From: JAHEYG01 sp044229775 | Lineage (GTDB): Bacteria; Bacteroidota; Bacteroidia; B-17B0; Aurantibacillaceae | Direction: 5' to 3' | DNA length: 11,777 nt | NCBI GenBank assembly: GCA_044229775.1 | Contig: JBGASH010000092.1 | Span: 1 to 11,777, forward strand | Shown here: piece by piece, positions 1-7,547 of the stretch | Numbering within the stretch: position 1 is the stretch's first letter | Layout: every line of letters starts with the position of its first letter | Notes under the pieces: generated by a model | What the model was told of the DNA's origin: nothing | The model's database searches: none | The model's input: only the letters and a program-made list of their open reading frames with translations | Position numbers and translations under genes: made by a program

Positions 1-1
1 A

Positions 2-505
2 GGTATAACAAATAGTGGCCAGAATAGTGAGATATCAAGTACTGCAGGATCTAACTGTGTTTATAATAATGCTGCCGCTGTGCAGGGACCGTTACGTGTT
101 GGGAATTTTGCCCAGGCCGCCACCAATCAGTTATCGGCCGGAGCAGGGTACATTGGTGTTTTAGACCTTTCAGGAAACGTTTGGGAAGATGTGGTGTTGA
201 TCGGTTCTGTAGCCGGTCGCTCCTTCACAGGTCTTCATGGCAATGGCGTTTTAAATACCAATGGCCAGGCAGATGTAAACTTCTGGCCCGGAGTGAACGG
301 AAACGCTAATCCTGCTGTTGCTAATGCGGCATATGCCGGGGTAACAGGTTGCACTGGTTATGCCGGAATCAGTTTTACAGGTGGAAGCTGGAGGGAAGCG
401 CTTTATCTTACTTTATCCGATCGCCAATATAGGGGCGCAGGTTGGAATGGTATAAGTGGACGTGACAATAGAAATGGCGGAAGAGGTGTACGTTTGGCTC
501 CATAA
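2..505 (+). CDS. C-terminal part of an FGE/SUMF1-like (C-type-lectin fold) surface protein, 5' end outside window
   Basis: The frame is open from the left edge to TAA at 503-505, giving 167 visible residues; the start lies outside the window. The GTG at position 80 is only an internal codon. Visible residues 54-63 contain LDLSGNVWED and residues 127-130 GGSW, followed by SDR and a C-terminal RNGGRGVRLAP. This order (SGNVWE, GGSW, R-rich stretch, G-[FV]-R-L) is that of the formylglycine-generating-enzyme/sulfatase-modifying-factor fold, which resembles C-type lectins. The cysteine pair that true FGE carries just after GGS is absent here (REALYLTLSDR follows GGSW), so I infer a structural or binding domain rather than an active FGE. 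Related Bacteroidota proteins are usually exported. It ends 12 nt before the next gene, also likely exported. The fold call is fairly firm; the function is unknown. Confidence 0.7.
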   Translation, partial: GITNSGQNSEISSTAGSNCVYNNAAAVQGPLRVGNFAQAATNQLSAGAGYIGVLDLSGNVWEDVVLIGSVAGRSFTGLHGNGVLNTNGQADVNFWPGVNGNANPAVANAAYAGVTGCTGYAGISFTGGSWREALYLTLSDRQYRGAGWNGISGRDNRNGGRGVRLAP

Positions 506-517
506 GTTTTTTTTAAC

Positions 518-1618
518 TTGACTCGCTGTACAATAATATATTTTATTTTACTTTTTTCTGTCAGATCCTTTTTCGCACAGAGTATTTACGCAGGAGGAAC
601 TGGAGACGGCCTGGCAATTAATTGTTATCAGCAAGTCAGCAATTCTGCCTTAAGCATTTATTATGGGGGAAATTCAGATGGCGGTTTTAATACGTGTTAT
701 CAGCAAGGCACTAATATAGCGCTAAACATTTATTACGGTGGAAATTCGGATGGTGCTTCCAATTCCTGTTATCAACAATCCAGTAACATTGCTTTCGATA
801 TATATAACGGCGGTAACGCAGATGGATTCTCTACTCTTTGCTATGTTCAAAATGATAATCCATCAATGAATATTTATTATGGAGGCATTGCCGATGGTTT
901 TTCAACCTTGTGTTACGTTCAAAACGACAATCCCTCAATGAAAATTTATTCCGGAGGCAACGCCGATGGTTTTTCTACATTATGCTATTTGCAAAGCGAT
1001 AACCTTCTATTAAATATTTATAAAGGAGGCGTGCAAGATGGATATGGAGTAGGCTGTTTAGGTACGCAAGCTAATCCAGTGCCGCTGCCTATCGAATTGG
1101 TGTCATTCACCGGAAAATGCGAAAACAATACTGTGATCATTAAATGGAGTACCGCCACAGAACACAATAATGATTTTTTTAGCTTAGAAAGAAGTTCAGA
1201 CGCATTTAATTGGCAAGTTGTTGGTAAGGTAAATGGAGCCGGAAATTCGCTTACACAAAAATACTATTCGTTTAGCGACCTTAATCCGCTTGGTTCAGTA
1301 ACGTATTACCGTTTAAAACAAACCGATTTCAATAAGTCATATAATTATTCCGGAATATTATATGTTGAAAACTGTGGCCGCAATATAAGCGGTTTAATAA
1401 TTTATCCTAACCCAAACAATGGGTCATTTACTTTACGATCTAATATACCAATGAATTTGAGCATTTCTGATGAACTTGGACGAACCTTAAAACAAGTGGT
1501 GCTGAACGAAGCAAATAATAACCAAAGTGTTGTTTCGGGATTATCAGATGGAATTTATATTATTACCGGCTTAAATGATGGTGTTCTTACAAAACAAAAA
1601 ATTGTGGTCGCAAAATGA
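518..1618 (+). CDS. T9SS-exported protein with seven 24-residue Y-x-G-G-x-x-D-G repeats and type A sorting domain
   Basis: This is a predicted secreted protein of 366 residues. Residues 1-20 look like a signal peptide (hydrophobic IIYFILLF core, likely cleavage after SFFA before QS). Residues 22-189 are seven tandem 24-residue units of the form xIYxGGxxDGxxxxCYxQxxNxxx, with one Cys in each. Residues about 190-290 form a beta-rich linker (LPIELVSFTG, then TYYRLKQTDFN) common in front of Bacteroidota sorting domains. Residues 293-366 (IIYPNPNNGSF, ending QKIVVAK) match the type IX secretion type A sorting domain, removed on export across the outer membrane. No ATG is available before the signal peptide: TTG at 518 is the best start, 12 nt after the preceding stop and in the same frame. 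Its role is unknown; an adhesin or surface-layer role is only a guess. The gene converges on aroA with a 13-nt gap and no visible terminator. Confidence 0.82.
   Translation: MTRCTIIYFILLFSVRSFFAQSIYAGGTGDGLAINCYQQVSNSALSIYYGGNSDGGFNTCYQQGTNIALNIYYGGNSDGASNSCYQQSSNIAFDIYNGGNADGFSTLCYVQNDNPSMNIYYGGIADGFSTLCYVQNDNPSMKIYSGGNADGFSTLCYLQSDNLLLNIYKGGVQDGYGVGCLGTQANPVPLPIELVSFTGKCENNTVIIKWSTATEHNNDFFSLERSSDAFNWQVVGKVNGAGNSLTQKYYSFSDLNPLGSVTYYRLKQTDFNKSYNYSGILYVENCGRNISGLIIYPNPNNGSFTLRSNIPMNLSISDELGRTLKQVVLNEANNNQSVVSGLSDGIYIITGLNDGVLTKQKIVVAK
581..1084 (+). repeat. Seven tandem 72-bp units encoding 24-residue repeats
   Basis: Units start at 581, 653, 725, 797, 869, 941 and 1013. Each encodes I-Y-x-G-G-x-x-D-G near its start and a single Cys at position 15; Y-x-Q follows the Cys in units 1-6, while unit 7 is divergent (CLGTQ). 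Units 4 and 5 share 16 identical residues (821-868 and 893-940), yet 10 of those 16 codons differ synonymously. Confidence 0.9.
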
Positions 1619-1631
1619 TTTGTTCCTAATA

Positions 1632-2864
1632 TCAATCAACATTAAACCCCGCTTCCTGCAAATCATCCCAAAAAGCCGGATACGATTTATTGACCACATC
1701 CGGATCTTTTACAACTATTCCCGGGAATTTTAATGAGAGTGGCGCAAAACTCAAAGCCATCCGATGATCGTTATAAGTTTTGATTTCAAATTTGGTATTT
1801 TTTGTTTCGGACCCTGCGCTAATTTTTATACTTTCATTCGACGTTTCAGTCTTAACGCCAAACTTATCCAGTTCATTCTTCAGCGCTGCAATTCTATCGG
1901 TTTCTTTTATTTTTAATGTTTTTAATCCGGTTAAATTGGCTTTTATCCCCAGCCCTACACAAGTAGCCGCAATTGTTTGTGCTATGTCAGGACAGTTAGT
2001 AAAATCATAATTGAATTCGGAAATGATAACCGGTTGATGAGAAAGTTTAACGCCACCCTCAACAAATTCCGTCTTTACCCCGAGTTGCTTATATAATTCG
2101 GGTAAAACCGAATCTGCTTGTGTACTCACTTTATTCAGATGCTTAAGAACTATTTCCGAATTTTCAGAGAGCGCCACAATACTATACCAATACGATGCGG
2201 CCGTCCAATCCGATTCAACGGAGAAAGAAGGGTGGAGAATTTTTAAGTCGGAAGCCTTAACGTGAATAGCATCGGTATCAGCCAAAATATAAACGCCAAA
2301 TTGTTTTAAAAGTTCTATGGTCATTATGATGTATGGACGTGAAACAACATCGCCTTTTAATTTTATCTCCAGGCCATATGTTAAAAAAGGAGCGATCAAT
2401 AACATAGCTGAGGTAAACTGACTGCTGATGCTGGCGTTAAGTTCGAGTGAGCCGCCTTCCAATTTTTGACCTTTTATTTTAAGAGGTGGAAATCCTTCTT
2501 TTTCCAAATATGTAATATCCGCGCCTAACTGCCTTAATCCCTCCACCAATTCAGAAATAGGGCGTTCCTTCATACGAGCAGAACCGGTTAAGGTCCACTC
2601 GCCGGATGTAATAGATAAAAATGCTGTTAAAAAACGCATATCGGTACCGGCATGTTCAACGTTAATAACAGCGGATCTTTTGTTTTGAATTTGGCCTAAC
2701 GCTTTCGCTAAAGTTACGGTATCATCCGAATCGGAAAGATTTTTGAAAACAACATTAAGTTTGGAAAGGGCTCTAATAATTAGTAACCTGTTACTGATAC
2801 TCTTTGAACCGGGCAATTCAACTTCGTGTTTAACAGGGTAGGATGGAGGATTGATCGCGATCAT
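1632..2864 (-). CDS. aroA: 3-phosphoshikimate 1-carboxyvinyltransferase (EPSP synthase)
   Basis: Joins shikimate 3-phosphate and phosphoenolpyruvate to form EPSP, the sixth step to chorismate, in the cytoplasm. The 410 residues are full length for the shorter Bacteroidota form. Visible motifs are LPGSKSISNR at 18-26 (substrate Lys21, Ser22, Arg26), AGTDMRFL at 72-79, RPISELVEGL at 101-110, SRPYI near 175, CPDIAQ at 291-296 with the likely catalytic Asp293, KIKETDRI at 318-325, NDHRMA at 365-370 and NKSYPAFW at 392-399. In the AGTxMRx motif, Phe replaces the Pro of the enterobacterial enzyme; this looks normal for the lineage rather than a defect. It is the last gene of the operon; its ATG overlaps the aroB stop as ATGA. 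No terminator is visible before the convergent gene 13 nt away. Confidence 0.95.
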   Translation of the reverse strand: MIAINPPSYPVKHEVELPGSKSISNRLLIIRALSKLNVVFKNLSDSDDTVTLAKALGQIQNKRSAVINVEHAGTDMRFLTAFLSITSGEWTLTGSARMKERPISELVEGLRQLGADITYLEKEGFPPLKIKGQKLEGGSLELNASISSQFTSAMLLIAPFLTYGLEIKLKGDVVSRPYIIMTIELLKQFGVYILADTDAIHVKASDLKILHPSFSVESDWTAASYWYSIVALSENSEIVLKHLNKVSTQADSVLPELYKQLGVKTEFVEGGVKLSHQPVIISEFNYDFTNCPDIAQTIAATCVGLGIKANLTGLKTLKIKETDRIAALKNELDKFGVKTETSNESIKISAGSETKNTKFEIKTYNDHRMALSFAPLSLKFPGIVVKDPDVVNKSYPAFWDDLQEAGFNVD

Positions 2865-3922
2865 TTAAACAACGAATTATAAAATTCAAGTGATTGTTTG
2901 ATCTGAAGTGGGGTAACCGCTACGCGGATGCGGCATTTTCCAATACCCTGAACAAGGGAACACAGAATTTGATTCCCCGAATTTTTTTTATCGTGTAACA
3001 TGTGTTTTAATATCTCATCAAAGGAGGATCTTAACAGTGCTGAGGGTTCAAAATATTTTTGAAGAACACTACAAATTTCTGAAAGTTGTTTTTTTGTAAC
3101 GAGCCTGTGTAAATAGGATAAGTGCGCTTCGGCTATCATTCCAATTACTACCGCTTCGCCATGCAAAAGACCGCTTTGGGTTTCTAAGGCAAAGCTCTCA
3201 ACGGCGTGCCCAATGGTGTGTCCAAAATTCAAGGCTTTACGGATATTTTTTTCATGCGGATCTTTTTTTACAATTTTGTTTTTAAGTCCAACACTTTGAA
3301 CGATCAATTGCTCAATGTCAGGTATTTTTTTGAGCGATAGTTTTTTCCACAAGGTCTTGTCGCTTACCAGAGCTGTTTTAAATATCTCAGCTTTTCCATT
3401 CTTGTAATGCCGTTTAGGAAGTGTATTTAGAAAAACGGGATAAATAAAAACACCCTTCGGTTGTGTAATGGTGCCAACCATATTTTTTTCGCCGCCAAAA
3501 TCGATCCCGGTTTTTCCGCCAACACTGGCATCGGCCATAGCTAATAAGGAAGTAGGAACATTAACGAAATCGATACCTCTTTTATAAACCGAAGCTACAA
3601 AACCACCCAGGTCAGAAATAACACCTCCGCCTAAATTAATGAGAACAGAGTTTTTATCCGCATTATTGTCTAATAAACTTTGCCATAATTGAGAGCATAC
3701 CTGAAGATCTTTCGAACTTTCTCCACTTTCTACTTCAAAAATTTCGGCTTCCTTCAAAACGGGGTTATGACTGATCAAAGTGGGCAGGCAATTCGATAAG
3801 GTGTTTTCATCACATAAAATAAAATGCTTGCTGTATTTTTTACCTTTTAAAAAAGCATTTAGTGATCGCAAGGCTTTTTCACCGATCTCAATTTTATATC
3901 CTAACGATGCAATAAACGACAT
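2861..3922 (-). CDS. aroB: 3-dehydroquinate synthase
   Basis: Converts DAHP to 3-dehydroquinate, the second shikimate-pathway step, using NAD and a divalent metal. The 353 residues are typical length. The NAD-binding segment NLGGGVISDLGGF lies at 96-108, followed by KRGIDFVNVPTSLLAMADASVGGKTGI (about 114-140), GEKNMVGT at 144-151 and the metal ligands Glu179 (GKAEIFK), His235 (NFGHTIGHA) and His254 (LLHGEAV). Nothing catalytic appears to be missing. It starts 17 nt after the DAHP synthase gene and its stop overlaps the aroA start by 4 nt, so translation of aroB and aroA is probably coupled. Its place at the distal end of a trp operon means attenuation at 11636-11724 would also affect it, unless an unseen internal promoter exists. 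Confidence 0.95.
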   Translation of the reverse strand: MSFIASLGYKIEIGEKALRSLNAFLKGKKYSKHFILCDENTLSNCLPTLISHNPVLKEAEIFEVESGESSKDLQVCSQLWQSLLDNNADKNSVLINLGGGVISDLGGFVASVYKRGIDFVNVPTSLLAMADASVGGKTGIDFGGEKNMVGTITQPKGVFIYPVFLNTLPKRHYKNGKAEIFKTALVSDKTLWKKLSLKKIPDIEQLIVQSVGLKNKIVKKDPHEKNIRKALNFGHTIGHAVESFALETQSGLLHGEAVVIGMIAEAHLSYLHRLVTKKQLSEICSVLQKYFEPSALLRSSFDEILKHMLHDKKNSGNQILCSLVQGIGKCRIRVAVTPLQIKQSLEFYNSLFK

Positions 3923-3939
3923 ATTTAAAGGTATGATTT

Positions 3940-4941
3940 TTATACTAAAGCCGAAACCGAATGTATCTTGTTTATTAATTGTTCCGACTCTGTAAAGTTA
4001 AGGGTTTGTTGTCCATCCGACAAGGCTTCTTCAGGTTTTTCATGAACTTCATATATAATACCGTCGGCGCCTGCTATAATCGACGCCAAAGCCAGTTTAG
4101 AAACATAGTCACGTATCCCAACACCATGAGAAGGGTCGGCGATAACAGGTAAATGACTTCTGTCTTTTAAAACCTGAATGGCGTTAATATCAAAGGTATT
4201 ACGGTAAATGGTTTCAAAGGTTCTTATACCCCTTTCGCATAACATCAGTTTTTCATTGCCTTTACTGAAAACGTATTCTGCCGAATAAAGTAATTCTTCA
4301 ATGGTTCCGCTAATGCCGCGTTTAATTAAAACCGCTTTGTCACATTCTCCTAAGGCATCCAATAAATTATAATTTTGCGAATTGCGTGCGCCAACCTGAA
4401 AAATATCTACATAATCATACATTTCCTTTATTTGTGATACTTGCATAACTTCTGTAATTATTTTTATGCCATGCGGCTTACAAAAAGAATGCATCATTTT
4501 TAATCCCTCAATACCTAAACCTCTGAACGCGTAAGGCGAACTACGTGGTTTATAAACGCCACCCCGCATTATTTTAATGTTGTTGTCCAGTAAATGTTTT
4601 AAGGTCTTTTGCATCTGATCTTCTCCTTCGATCGAACACGGACCGGCCATCAACGAAATATTTCCATCGCCAATGATCACATTGTCTCCCAGGTCGATCT
4701 TGGTGTTTTCGGTTTTCCATTTCCGGCTAACTAATTTATAATTATCCGATACACGGTGAACGTCTTTTACGCCTTTTAAGTGCCCGATCTTCCTCAGATC
4801 GATATCTGTTTTGCCAATACAAACAAGGTAAGTTTCGAACTGCGTCTTTACCTCGTTGGCCGAAAATTTGTAATTATCCAACGTGCTTAAAAGTGTTTGG
4901 ATCTCATTCTTTGAGCAGTTTTTTTCTAATTGTATGATCAT
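3940..4941 (-). CDS. aroF: 3-deoxy-7-phosphoheptulonate (DAHP) synthase, type I-beta with N-terminal regulatory domain
   Basis: Condenses phosphoenolpyruvate and erythrose 4-phosphate to DAHP, committing carbon to aromatic amino acids. The 333 residues comprise a ferredoxin-like N-terminal domain (about 1-70) and a TIM-barrel catalytic domain. Visible are LMAGPCSIE at 98-105, GGVYKPRSSPYAFRGLG at 127-143, GARNSQN at 184-190, LIKRG at 205-209, DPSHGVG at 269-275 and YEVH at 297-300. The metal ligands would be Cys102, His272, Glu298 and Asp309, the numbering I recall for the Thermotoga maritima enzyme, where the N-terminal domain mediates feedback inhibition by Phe and Tyr. Which amino acid inhibits this one cannot be read from sequence. 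No chorismate mutase domain is fused, unlike many Bacteroidota DAHP synthases. The start overlaps the trpA stop as ATGA. The symbol aroF is by family only; aroG would serve equally. Confidence 0.9.
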   Translation of the reverse strand: MIIQLEKNCSKNEIQTLLSTLDNYKFSANEVKTQFETYLVCIGKTDIDLRKIGHLKGVKDVHRVSDNYKLVSRKWKTENTKIDLGDNVIIGDGNISLMAGPCSIEGEDQMQKTLKHLLDNNIKIMRGGVYKPRSSPYAFRGLGIEGLKMMHSFCKPHGIKIITEVMQVSQIKEMYDYVDIFQVGARNSQNYNLLDALGECDKAVLIKRGISGTIEELLYSAEYVFSKGNEKLMLCERGIRTFETIYRNTFDINAIQVLKDRSHLPVIADPSHGVGIRDYVSKLALASIIAGADGIIYEVHEKPEEALSDGQQTLNFTESEQLINKIHSVSALV

Positions 4942-5729
4942 AAGGTTTCCTGTTTTAAAAGTATGCTGTTTATAAAATCTGGAATGTCTTTTTTAAGTTC
5001 TTTCGAGTTCGCCAATATCTCCACGAAGGAGGTTCCTATTATTGCCCCATTCACCATTTCGCAAGCCCGCGAAAATTCTTTTTGTCCGCGAATTCCAAAA
5101 CCCATTATAATAGGATTTTTTAATTGAAGATTTCTAATATTATTTATCGTTCCATTTAAATTTTCATTCACGCCCTTGTTTGTTCCGGTAGTGGCATTGG
5201 AAGATACCAGATATAAAAACCCTTTACTATGATCATCTATTAATTTAATGCGTTCGGGTTTTGTTTCCGGACTAATTAAAAACACCACATGAATATTGTA
5301 TTTCTCAGCTAGTGGCTTATGAAATTCGACATATTCGTTAAGTGGTAGGTCAGGAATGATCAAACCGTCGATCCCGGTTTTATAGCACTCGATATAAAAA
5401 CTTTCAATGCCAAATTTAAGAATGGGATTGATATAGCCCATTAGTAGAACAGGAATAGATGCAAGTTGTCTTAATGCTTGTAACTGTTGAAACAGCAATG
5501 TAAGATCCATTCCGTTCTGCAAAGCCAAAGCGCTGCTTTGTTGAATGATCGGTCCGTCGGCAACAGGATCGGAAAAGGGAATTCCTATTTCAATAAGATC
5601 AACCGGTATTTTGTCTAATTCTTCAATAATAGGTAAAGTATCATTCAACTTCGGAAAACCGGCAGTAAAAAATACCGAAAGAATGTTTTCTTTTTTTTCG
5701 GAAAATAATTTATCAATTCTGTTTTGCAT
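4938..5729 (-). CDS. trpA: Tryptophan synthase alpha chain
   Basis: Cleaves indole-3-glycerol phosphate to indole and glyceraldehyde 3-phosphate; indole is channelled to TrpB in the alpha2-beta2 complex. The 263 residues fit the family. Catalytic Glu47 lies in LIEIGIPFSDP and Asp58 in VADGP, equivalent to Glu49 and Asp60 of E. coli. Other family segments are FFTAGFP at 20-26, LLMGYINPI, GIDGLIIPDLPLNE, FLYLVSSNATTG and the phosphate-binding IIMGFGIRG and GAIIGTSFV near the C-terminus. It begins inside the last codons of trpB (17-nt overlap) and ends in an ATGA overlap with the DAHP synthase gene, which fits translational coupling and equal production of the two subunits. Confidence 0.96.
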   Translation of the reverse strand: MQNRIDKLFSEKKENILSVFFTAGFPKLNDTLPIIEELDKIPVDLIEIGIPFSDPVADGPIIQQSSALALQNGMDLTLLFQQLQALRQLASIPVLLMGYINPILKFGIESFYIECYKTGIDGLIIPDLPLNEYVEFHKPLAEKYNIHVVFLISPETKPERIKLIDDHSKGFLYLVSSNATTGTNKGVNENLNGTINNIRNLQLKNPIIMGFGIRGQKEFSRACEMVNGAIIGTSFVEILANSKELKKDIPDFINSILLKQETL

Positions 5730-6930
5730 GTTCTATTTCGTTTAAATAATTAATATACGTTTCCATGTCTTTATCTCCGCGCCCCGAAAGATTGACCACC
5801 ACAACGTCTTCTTTTTTAAATTTTATTTGTAGTAAAACCGCCAAGGCATGGGCGCTTTCCAGGGCCGGAATAATTCCTTCTTTACGGGTAAGGTTCACGG
5901 CTGCTTCCAATGCTTCTTTATCGTTAGCGTGTAAATAAGCGGCGCGTTTGCTTTCAAACAAATAGGAGTGTAACGGACCAATACCGGGATAATCCAATCC
6001 CGCCGAAATACTATACGGCTCGGTGATTTGACCGACGCTATTTTGCATAAGATAGGTTTTACTGCCATGAATTACTCCCGGTGTTCCTATAGTTAAAGTG
6101 GCGGCAGTATGTTTTGAATCAATTCCTTTTCCGGATGCTTCAACACCGATCAATTTTACGTTTGGTTCATTTAAGAAGTGATAAAATGCTCCGGCCGCAT
6201 TGCTTCCGCCACCTACGCAGGCAATAACGTAATTTGGATCTTCATTTCCGGTAAAAGTTTTCAATTGCAGTTTTATCTCTTTGCTTATTACCGATTGAAA
6301 CCTGGCAACCATATCAGGATAAGGATGCGGCCCAACCACCGAACCAATAATATAATGGGTGTCTTTGGAATTATTTATCCAATCACGGATGGCTTCGTTT
6401 GTAGCATCTTTTAAGGTTTTACTGCCTGAGAAAACCGGAACAACTTTTGCCCCGAGCATTTTCATGCGTGCCACGTTGGGCGACTGACGTTCAACATCGG
6501 CTTGCCCCATATAAACAACACACTCTAATCCCATTAAAGCGCAAACAGTAGCAGTAGCCACGCCATGTTGTCCGGCGCCTGTTTCTGCAATGATGCGGGT
6601 CTTGTTGAGTTTTTTTGCCAGTAAAATTTGTCCAATGGTGTTATTTATTTTATGCGCGCCCGTATGATTTAAGTCCTCGCGTTTTAAATAAATGTTAGTA
6701 TTGAATTGCTCCGATAAATTTTTAGCAAAGTAAAGTGGGGTAGGCCGCCCAACGTAGTTTTGGAGTAGATTTTCAAATTCAATTTTGAATTCTTTATTTT
6801 CTGTTATCGACAAATATGAATTTCTCAATTCTTCAATATTGTTGAATAATATTTCTGGAATATACGCGCCACCAAATGGGCCGTAGTAACCATCGTCTGA
6901 AATAGTAAAATTAGTGGAGGATGTTTTCAT
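5713..6930 (-). CDS. trpB: Tryptophan synthase beta chain
   Basis: A PLP enzyme that joins indole and L-serine to give L-tryptophan; partner of TrpA. The 405 residues are typical of the TrpB1 form that works with an alpha subunit. The PLP lysine is Lys94 in HTGAHKINNT, the catalytic Glu116 opens ETGAGQHG (116-123), the PLP phosphate loop is GGGSNA at 240-245, and SGRGDKDM lies at 382-389. HSYLFESKRAAY (321-332) and LESAHALA (358-365) are also typical. Its start overlaps the 3' end of trpF by 20 nt and its end overlaps trpA by 17 nt. All key residues are present. Confidence 0.97.
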   Translation of the reverse strand: MKTSSTNFTISDDGYYGPFGGAYIPEILFNNIEELRNSYLSITENKEFKIEFENLLQNYVGRPTPLYFAKNLSEQFNTNIYLKREDLNHTGAHKINNTIGQILLAKKLNKTRIIAETGAGQHGVATATVCALMGLECVVYMGQADVERQSPNVARMKMLGAKVVPVFSGSKTLKDATNEAIRDWINNSKDTHYIIGSVVGPHPYPDMVARFQSVISKEIKLQLKTFTGNEDPNYVIACVGGGSNAAGAFYHFLNEPNVKLIGVEASGKGIDSKHTAATLTIGTPGVIHGSKTYLMQNSVGQITEPYSISAGLDYPGIGPLHSYLFESKRAAYLHANDKEALEAAVNLTRKEGIIPALESAHALAVLLQIKFKKEDVVVVNLSGRGDKDMETYINYLNEIEHAKQN

Positions 6931-7546
6931 GGTTTAGTTGATCTATAAATTGTTTTATTTTATTTATGTCTTTTTTACCGGGTTGGGTTTCAAATTTGGA
7001 ATTAATGTCGTAACCTATCAGTTTTGGATGTTGAAATGCGCTTATTTCATTCATATTCTCTAACGAGAGTCCTCCGCTTAGAAAAAAGGGAACTTCTAAT
7101 TTGTAGTTGTTTAGGAGTGAGTGATCAAATATTTTCCCTGAACCACCATGTTCTTTTGTGGCTGTATCAAAAAGGAAATAATCAACGGAATCCTTGTATG
7201 CGGCAAGAATTTTAAAATCAAAATGCTCGTCTATCCCAAAGGCCTTAATTACTTTTACATACTGTTTAAGGTGAAGGCAATCTTCGGCGCTTTCGTTTCC
7301 ATGAAGTTGTACGGCATCCAGATCATAATGCGCAACCGTATTAAAAACAGAATATAGATCTTCATTCACAAATACACCTGTTTTGGTAATGTGTTTCGGA
7401 ATGATACGGACCTGGTCAAAACTTAAGCTGTCATTAAAATAACGTGATGATGGTTTATAAAAAATAAAGCCAATGTAATTCACGTTTAGTTTAACAATTT
7501 CGTTAATGTTATCGGGATCTTTTAATCCACAAGCTTTTAATTTCAT
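6911..7546 (-). CDS. trpF: Phosphoribosylanthranilate isomerase
   Basis: Isomerises N-(5-phosphoribosyl)anthranilate to the carboxyphenylamino-deoxyribulose phosphate used by TrpC. I chose the ATG at 7546 (211 residues, beginning MKLKACGLKD) because TrpF proteins normally start only a few residues before the catalytic CG, and because it leaves one base between the trpC stop (7548-7550) and this ATG, like the trpE-trpG junction. An in-frame ATG at 7573 would add nine residues and overlap trpC by 26 nt. With this start the general base is Cys6 and the general acid Asp127 (FLFDTATKEHGGSGK). GFIFYKPSSRY (26-36), VQLHGNE (79-85), FFLSGGL (154-160) and GYDINSKFETQPGKKD (178-193) are family signatures; the last one closes the phosphate site. 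Confidence 0.94.
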   Translation of the reverse strand: MKLKACGLKDPDNINEIVKLNVNYIGFIFYKPSSRYFNDSLSFDQVRIIPKHITKTGVFVNEDLYSVFNTVAHYDLDAVQLHGNESAEDCLHLKQYVKVIKAFGIDEHFDFKILAAYKDSVDYFLFDTATKEHGGSGKIFDHSLLNNYKLEVPFFLSGGLSLENMNEISAFQHPKLIGYDINSKFETQPGKKDINKIKQFIDQLNHENILH

Positions 7547-7547
7547 G

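Noticed and set aside
1619..1631. Possible bidirectional terminator between the convergent genes
   Set aside because: The 13-nt gap and its flanks show no inverted repeat followed by a T run on either strand.
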